This document shows, in pieces, positions 58,600 through 64,000 of a stretch of DNA of 64,000 nt (positions are counted from its first letter, which is position 1; the number at the start of each line of letters is the position of its first letter). The DNA is from Cephalotus follicularis (Eukaryota > Streptophyta > Magnoliopsida > Oxalidales > Cephalotaceae), in the NCBI GenBank assembly GCA_001972305.1, contig BDDD01000266.1, forward strand, positions 337,467 through 401,466, in the 5' to 3' direction. The translations under genes were made by a program, and so were the position numbers. The notes under the pieces were generated by a model that saw only the letters and a program-made list of their open reading frames with translations, was not told the origin of the DNA and did no database searches.

Positions 58600-59440
58600 C
58601 CTCACTGTATACTTGAGACAAACAAACTTGAGGGGCCCAACTTCAACGATTGGCACCGCAACCTCAAGATCTTCCTTACGGCCAATAAAATGGCCTATGT
58701 GATGACTGGGGGGCCTTCTTCACTGGGTGAAGATCCGACGCCCGAAGAGAGTGAGTGACTAGCCAAGTGGCTAGACGATGATGAGCAGGCTAGATGTCTT
58801 GCCCTTCTTGGGATGACACCTGAGCTTCAACGTCAGAATGAAAAGATTGAGACCTTTTCTACTATACTACTCCATCTCCAGGAGATGTATGGAGTTGAGT
58901 CTAGGACTCAAAGGTCCAATCTATCTCGCAAACTCTTTAAGGCTCGGATGCAAGAGGGAGCTTCTGTCCATGAGCATGGATTGAAGATGATAGACATGAT
59001 TGAGCAGCTGGCTCAATTAGGGTTTGTCATGGACCATGATCTATATGTAGATCTTATTCTGACGTCCCTTCCTAAGTCGTTCTCACAGTTCTTGGTGAAC
59101 TTTCACATGCACAAGATAGAGGTAACTCTACCTGAGCTGGTTTCTATGTTGAGGACGGCTGAGGCCGGTTTTGACTCTGGGAAGTCAAAGACCCAATCCC
59201 TACTTCTTCCTTCTAGGTCTGCCCAAGGAAAGGGCAGTGCCTCGTCTTCCTGTAAAGGGAAGGGCGTACTCATGCCTGTCAACTCAAAAGGCAAGGGTAA
59301 GAAGAAGCAAAAGTAGAAGAAGGGGAAGCTTGGAGCTAGTGGGGGTGTTGCCAAAGATCGTATGAAGAAGTTAGCTGCTGAAGGTGCATGTTTCCAGTGC
59401 GGTAAGACCGGGCACTGGAAAAAGGATTGTCGTGTTGCTT
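58600..59440 (+). pseudogene. Cop-C gag remnant with zinc knuckle
   Basis: The start region reads GPNFNDWHRNLKIFLTANKM near 58640-58690. The main domain follows: ELQRQNEKIETFSTILLHLQ, HEHGLKMIDMIEQLAQLGF and LPKSFSQFLVNFHMHKIEVT. A lysine-rich tail comes next, and the zinc knuckle CFQCGKTGHWKKDC lies at about 59389-59430. It matches Cop-A gag step by step. It is a fossil. Confidence 0.85.
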
Positions 59441-59676
59441 TTGTTGCAATCTCTGCTGATAACCCGCATGGTGCGAGTACATCAGGTATGTTCATGATTG
59501 AACTTAATCTAGCTTTGAATAGTAGTTCTTCATGGGTATTAGATACTGGATGTGGAACTAACCTTTGCAATTCATTGCAGGGACTAAGAAAAGTTAGAAA
59601 CCTTGGAGCTGGGGACCTGGACTTGAGGCTTGGCGATGGATCTAGGATCATTGCTCAAGCTGTTGGTGTTGTGTAA
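59441..59676 (+). pseudogene. Cop-C protease remnant
   Basis: WVLDTGCGTNLCNSLQGLRK lies at about 59535-59595, with a DLRLGDGSRIIAQAVGVV continuation. It corresponds to the Cop-A protease region at 1135-1200. It is a fossil. Confidence 0.75.
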
Positions 59677-59929
59677 TAATTTTATTTTGACATTGGATCC
59701 TTGTTATTATGTTATGAATATTGTTCGGAACATTGTGAATGTTTCTCACTTATGTAATTTGGGCTTGGAGCTTCGGTTCTGAGACATTGGATGTCTTATA
59801 TATTCAAACAATGTTTGTGTTGGTAATGGTGTTATCGACAATGGATTATATGTCTTAAATACTTCACAATCAAATATCTTGTCCATTGAGCAAAGTAATA
59901 ACAAGAAAAGACAAAGAGAAACTGAGTTA

Positions 59930-60941
59930 AATAAAACCTATACCTGGCACTGTAGACTTGGTCATCTTAGTGATGCAAGACTATCATAGTTGGTTAAGGA
60001 TGATCTTCTTGATATCCAGGACTTAGAGTCCTATCCAACTTGTGAATCCTGTTTATTGGGAAAGATGACCAAATCACCCTTCTCTGGTCAAGGAGAAAGG
60101 GCTATGGACTTACTGACGTATGTGGTCCTATGTCAGTCAGTGCACGAGGTGGTTATATCTACTTCATAACTTTTTCCGACGAATTATCTATGTATGGTTA
60201 TGTGTATCTGATGAAACACAAGTCAGAATCCTTTGAGAAATTTAAGGAGTTCAGACTTGAAGTAGAAAAACAAACCGGTAAATCCATTAAAATACTTCGG
60301 TCGGACTGAGGTGGGGAATACCTGTCAGCAGAATTCCTAGGTTATCTTAGAGATAACAGAATTCTATCTCAGTGGACTCCTCTTGGAACACCATAGCATA
60401 ATGGTGTGTCCGAAAGGAGGAATCGGACTTTGTTAGACATGGTTCGATCGATGATGTCTTTTGCTGACCTTCCTACCTATCTCTGGGGTTATGCCCTAGA
60501 TACAACCGCTTATATCTTGAATCAGATTCCTTCAAAATCTGTGCCTTCTACTCCATACCAGGTATGGTCAGGGAGGAAACCCAGCCTAAGCAATTTGAAG
60601 GTTTGGGGCTGTCCTGCTTATGTCAAGAGGCTTGATGCAGATAAGCTGGAAGCGCGGTCGGACCGTTGCAGGTTTGTGGGGTATCCTAAAGAGACTAAAG
60701 GATACTATTTCTACCACCCTAGCGAACACAAGATATTTGTTTCGCGAAATGTTGTGTTCCTAGAGAAGGAATACCTTCTTGAAGGAAACAGTGGGAGCAA
60801 GGTGGAACTCAAGGAGTTGCCACAGGTAGAAACCACACAGGAGATGGAGGAGTTTGAGGTTATACCTTCAACAGACACAACTAAGATTGGATCTCAGACT
60901 GAGAATAGTTCTCAGTTTGGCAGAGCTCCTTTGAGGAGATT
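59930..60941 (+). pseudogene. Cop-C integrase remnant
   Basis: The zinc region shows WHCRLGHLSDARL and CESCLLGKMTKSPFSGQG. The core region contains RRNRTLLDMVRSMMSFADLP, YLWGYALDTTAYILNQIPSK and TPYQVWSGRKPSLSNLKVWG. The C-terminal region follows with RCRFVGYPKETKGYYFYHPS and KIFVSRNVVFLEKEYLLEG. The last part (from 60458) is repeated in the tandem duplication. It is a fossil. Confidence 0.85.
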
Positions 60942-61624
60942 TGTAATGACCCAGATTTCCAGTAAAGATATTAATAATGGAAAGCTGATTGCTATTGTGT
61001 AGCTGGAAAATGGTTTAAGGGACCCGTAGTATGACCCTACGCTCGGGGAGTACGGGGGTTCCGCTCCCCGGTGACCCTACGCTTGGATGTTGGAAGAAGT
61101 AATGGACATGTTTTCTCTCACATCTTCAACCGGGTTCTCTTGATTTTACAAGTTTCAGAAACGTGGGAAGTGTGGCTTCAGACTCCCAGGGAGTGAGAAC
61201 CATGATCCTAAGTGAATGGGAGATTGGGAGAGAGAAAAGGGGACTAGATATAAGCAATGTTCTGCAGAAAATGAGTGTGGAAGTTGAGAGCTTTGCTGGG
61301 CAAGGTGACTTCGTGTTTCTCTCTGCAGATTGTGAGTGTTCTTTTGATTTGTAATACACCAAGAATGAACTTATCTAGGGTGGATTGATTTTCACTTCAT
61401 CGGTCAATATCAATTTACTTCACCTAAGCTTAGAAAGAGTGTGAGAGAACTTTACTTCTTCATGCTTGGAGCTTCAAGGTGATTCGAGTTGGATCAGAAG
61501 CAGAACGCATTTGAAACTTTGGAAGGGAGTCTTTGCAAGCTTGGTGCGGCAAAGAAAGAAGGAGCCATCACCGTGTGGTAATGAACTTCTAGTCTTTCCT
61601 TTGTAGTCTTTTGTGTTTGTGTCA
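60458..61624 (+). repeat. 1167-bp tandem duplication, copy 1
   Basis: This unit joins three pieces: Cop-C integrase sequence (60458-60941), a gypsy LTR tip (60942 to about 61096), and Cop-C LTR sequence (about 61104-61624). Copy 2 follows at once. Three checkpoints along the unit each give an offset of exactly 1167. Confidence 0.93.
60942..61096 (+). mobile_element. Gypsy LTR tip of the Gyp-S type inside Cop-C
   Basis: It begins TGTAATGACCCAGATTTCC and continues with AAGGGACCCGTAGTATGACC and GGTTCCGCTCCCCGGTGA. This follows the same order as the start of Gyp-S on the minus strand from 18547. Only about 155 bp is present before Cop-C LTR sequence begins. The second copy is at 62109-62263. Confidence 0.75.
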
Positions 61625-62791
61625 CTTTTGCTGACCTTCCTACCTATCTCTGGGGTTATGCCCTAGATACAACCGCTTATATCTTGAATCAGATTCCTTC
61701 AAAATCTGTGCCTTCTACTCCATACCAGGTATGGTCAGGGAGGAAACCCAGCCTAAGCAATTTGAAGGTTTGGGGCTGTCCTGCTTATGTCAAGAGGCTT
61801 GATGCAGATAAGCTGGAAGCGCGGTCGGACCGTTGCAGGTTTGTGGGGTATCCTAAAGAGACTAAAGGATACTATTTCTACCACCCTAGCGAACACAAGA
61901 TATTTGTTTCGCGAAATGTTGTGTTCCTAGAGAAGGAATACCTTCTTGAAGGAAACAGTGGGAGCAAGGTGGAACTCAAGGAGTTGCCACAGGTAGAAAC
62001 CACACAGGAGATGGAGGAGTTTGAGGTTATACCTTCAACAGACACAACTAAGATTGGATCTCAGACTGAGAATAGTTCTCAGTTTGGCAGAGCTCCTTTG
62101 AGGAGATTTGTAATGACCCAGATTTCCAGTAAAGATATTAATAATGGAAAGCTGATTGCTATTGTGTAGCTGGAAAATGGTTTAAGGGACCCGTAGTATG
62201 ACCCTACGCTCGGGGAGTACGGGGGTTCCGCTCCCCGGTGACCCTACGCTTGGATGTTGGAAGAAGTAATGGACATGTTTTCTCTCACATCTTCAACCGG
62301 GTTCTCTTGATTTTACAAGTTTCAGAAACGTGGGAAGTGTGGCTTCAGACTCCCAGGGAGTGAGAACCATGATCCTAAGTGAATGGGAGATTGGGAGAGA
62401 GAAAAGGGGACTAGATATAAGCAATGTTCTGCAGAAAATGAGTGTGGAAGTTGAGAGCTTTGCTGGGCAAGGTGACTTCGTGTTTCTCTCTGCAGATTGT
62501 GAGTGTTCTTTTGATTTGTAATACACCAAGAATGAACTTATCTAGGGTGGATTGATTTTCACTTCATCGGTCAATATCAATTTACTTCACCTAAGCTTAG
62601 AAAGAGTGTGAGAGAACTTTACTTCTTCATGCTTGGAGCTTCAAGGTGATTCGAGTTGGATCAGAAGCAGAACGCATTTGAAACTTTGGAAGGGAGTCTT
62701 TGCAAGCTTGGTGCGGCAAAGAAAGAAGGAGCCATCACCGTGTGGTAATGAACTTCTAGTCTTTCCTTTGTAGTCTTTTGTGTTTGTGTCA
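61625..62791 (+). repeat. 1167-bp tandem duplication, copy 2
   Basis: It appears identical to copy 1 wherever I compared them. The junction and both outer ends share the six bases CTTTTG (60458-60463, 61625-61630, 62792-62797). After the second copy the Cop-C LTR sequence continues to 62876. Confidence 0.93.
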
Positions 62792-62876
62792 CTTTTGGTT
62801 TTCATTGGTGACACTAATTCAATCAATGTGATGATATGGTGATCCATATGGTTTGTGGACGTGCCATAATGGATTG

Positions 62877-63508
62877 TGTTGGAAAACTATGGCAACCTTT
62901 AAACTTAACAAAATATGTATGCGGAAAATACAAATTAAGCAATGAACATAAATAAGCACACAAGAGCAAATAAATTAAAGAAATAAGGGATAAAAGGTTT
63001 GCAAACGAATTTATAGTGGTTCGGCAAATCCGTGCCTACGTCCACTTTCTCAAGAACCCCTTGAGATTCCCCTAGCTACCACTAGCAACCTTTGATTTTT
63101 GGCTTCCGGGTGCAAATCAAAGAAACCACCTTACACTTGATTTTGGGTTCCGGCTGCAAATCAAACAAACACCTTACACTTGATTTTGGGTTCCGGGTGC
63201 AAATCAAACAAACACCTTACAAGGGTTCACTCCCCTCTAAATTCTCAGCAAGGGTTTTAACACCCTTTTTACAAAGAAGGTTTTGTAAAGAAAGTTTGTG
63301 TTTACAAGTAACCTCTCAAAGGTTGGATATGAAAGTGTAAACTAATTGCAAGCTTTGAATGTGATTTCTCTGGAAGGTCAATGTCTTTTGTCCTGCAGAA
63401 GATTTTTGCCTTTGACAGCAAACTTTCCAATGTCTTGCACATTAAACAAACATGTTAAATACAAATTTGTAATCATTAAAACTTAGGATTGAGTTTCAAA
63501 CCCCAACA
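62877..63508 (-). repeat. Cop-L 3' LTR
   Basis: A 632-bp LTR, shorter than the others here. It contains three direct units of 43-45 bp at 63091-63222 sharing TTGATTTTGGGTTCCGGGTG and GCAAATCAAACAAACACC. No coding region is present. Confidence 0.85.
63091..63222 (-). repeat. 43-45 bp tandem units in Cop-L LTR
   Basis: Units start at about 63091, 63136 and 63179. The last two are nearly identical and the first is more diverged. Confidence 0.85.
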
Positions 63509-64000
63509 ATCTCCCCCTTTTTGATGATTACAAAAATTTGCTTCATTATGGAAAAATCATATGACATTTCAAAGCAAAAAGATTTTCTTTTAGATATTTA
63601 CATAAAAACATTAGATATGTGCTCCCCCTAAATATGATATCTAACTCAAACCCAACAATCTCCTTCTTACCACATTTTCATCATTAATTGCACATTTCAT
63701 CTCTATCTCCCCCTTAATATCTATCTCCCCCTTAGCATAGGCTATCAATTTTCCATAATTCTCCCCCTTTTTGTTAACATCAAAAAGAGAATTCCAAAGA
63801 GTTGATACCAACTAAAATAATATTAGAGGGATACCAATGGAGAATAAGACAATATCAATTGAAATGAAATCCATTGATGGTTTAAAAATCAATATCATAA
63901 AAAATTTAAGAGATACCAATTGAAAATAGGATCAAAACAAAGAGAGCAAAATGATACCTCCCCCTCAATAAGAGCTTTCTCCCCAAGTTATTTACTTGAA
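63509..64000 (-). other. Cop-L polypurine tract and untranslated 3' region
   Basis: The main tract on the minus strand is AAAAAGGGGGAGAT next to the LTR (63509-63523). Further CTCCCCC runs lie near 63622, 63707, 63726, 63761 and 63959. Several tracts like this are known from SIRE-type copia elements. No coding region is seen before the window ends. Confidence 0.75.

Larger units (their letters stand above)
55176..62876 (+). mobile_element. Cop-C: Ty1/copia element with internal rearrangement
   Basis: The parts seen are 5' LTR (55176-57366), primer-binding site, leader, gag, protease, integrase, a captured gypsy LTR tip and LTR-derived sequence to 62876, where Cop-L begins. RT and RNase H are not seen in this window. 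Family membership with Cop-A is shown by near-parallel gag and integrase motifs. A 1167-bp unit is present twice in tandem (60458-62791). The element is broken, with several breaks. Confidence 0.85.
62877..64000 (-). mobile_element. Cop-L: SIRE-like copia element, cut by window end
   Basis: It inserts into Cop-C LTR sequence at 62877. The terminal LTR is 62877-63508, with matching inverted ends TGTTGG...CCAACA. The minus-strand polypurine tract follows. Only the 3' end of the element lies in the window, and no coding region is visible. The orientation and the GGGGGAGAT tract suggest a SIRE/Maximus-like copia element. Confidence 0.8.

Noticed and set aside
61126-61362. 78-codon minus-strand frame repeated exactly at 62293-62529
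   Set aside because: The repeat is explained by the 1167-bp duplication. A related frame at 56680 lies in the Cop-C LTR, so it is LTR sequence rather than a gene.
1-64000. tRNA, rRNA or host housekeeping genes anywhere in the window
   Set aside because: No cloverleaf-like A/B box pair, rRNA core or non-transposon protein motif was found on either strand by reading. The tRNA-like matches are primer-binding sites of the elements.

Overview
This window is plant nuclear DNA made up almost wholly of LTR retrotransposons and their fragments. I recognise no host protein gene, rRNA, tRNA or CRISPR array. The evidence for a flowering plant with a large, repeat-rich genome is Ty1/copia and Ty3/gypsy polyproteins of plant type, LTRs of 2 to 3 kb, primer-binding sites for initiator Met-tRNA, and at least four 5-bp target-site duplications (TSDs) marking nested insertions. 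The species cannot be named from the sequence. All these elements look like fossils, and most carry several breaks.

Layout, with labels of my own. Cop-A (1 to about 6225, +) is a copia element cut by the window start, with its 3' LTR. Gyp-D (about 6226-14430, -) is a gypsy element. Cop-B (14431-18955, -) is an LTR of the Cop-A family, split by solo LTR Gyp-S (15626-18547, TSD ATACA). Cop-E (18956 to about 22802, +) is the 3' half of a SIRE/Maximus-like copia element. A Cop-A/C-type leader (segment J) follows in three pieces. Gyp-F (about 23106-33311, +) and solo LTR Gyp-K (33902-52683, TSD CTAAA) sit inside J. Gyp-K holds Gyp-G (34708-50662, -, TSD CCTCT). Gyp-G holds two solo LTRs of one family, Gyp-H (37422-40482, TSD CTTTA) and Gyp-I (42182-44876, TSD ACGTC). 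Then come a Gyp-D-like remnant (53199-55175, +), Cop-C (55176-62876, +, with a 1167-bp tandem duplication) and the start of Cop-L (62877 onward, -).

The main unexplained structure is a set of arrays of short palindromes centred on GTCGAC or its one- or two-base derivatives. They occur in the LTRs, and in one leader, of elements that are otherwise unrelated, both copia and gypsy. Their centres are spaced by about 20-22, 29-32, 41 or 50-54 bp, close to whole turns of the DNA helix, often alternating about 20 and about 31. A second version, AGTCGACT, forms an eight-site array with nearly the same spacing in two separate insertions of one gypsy family (Gyp-H and Gyp-I). In three copia LTRs the array lies just upstream of a TATA-like box. 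This looks like a shared cis-regulatory module with several phased binding sites. The binding partner and function are unknown.

All alignments and spacings were done by eye. Domain calls rest on recognised motifs, and boundaries marked 'about' may be off by tens of bases.
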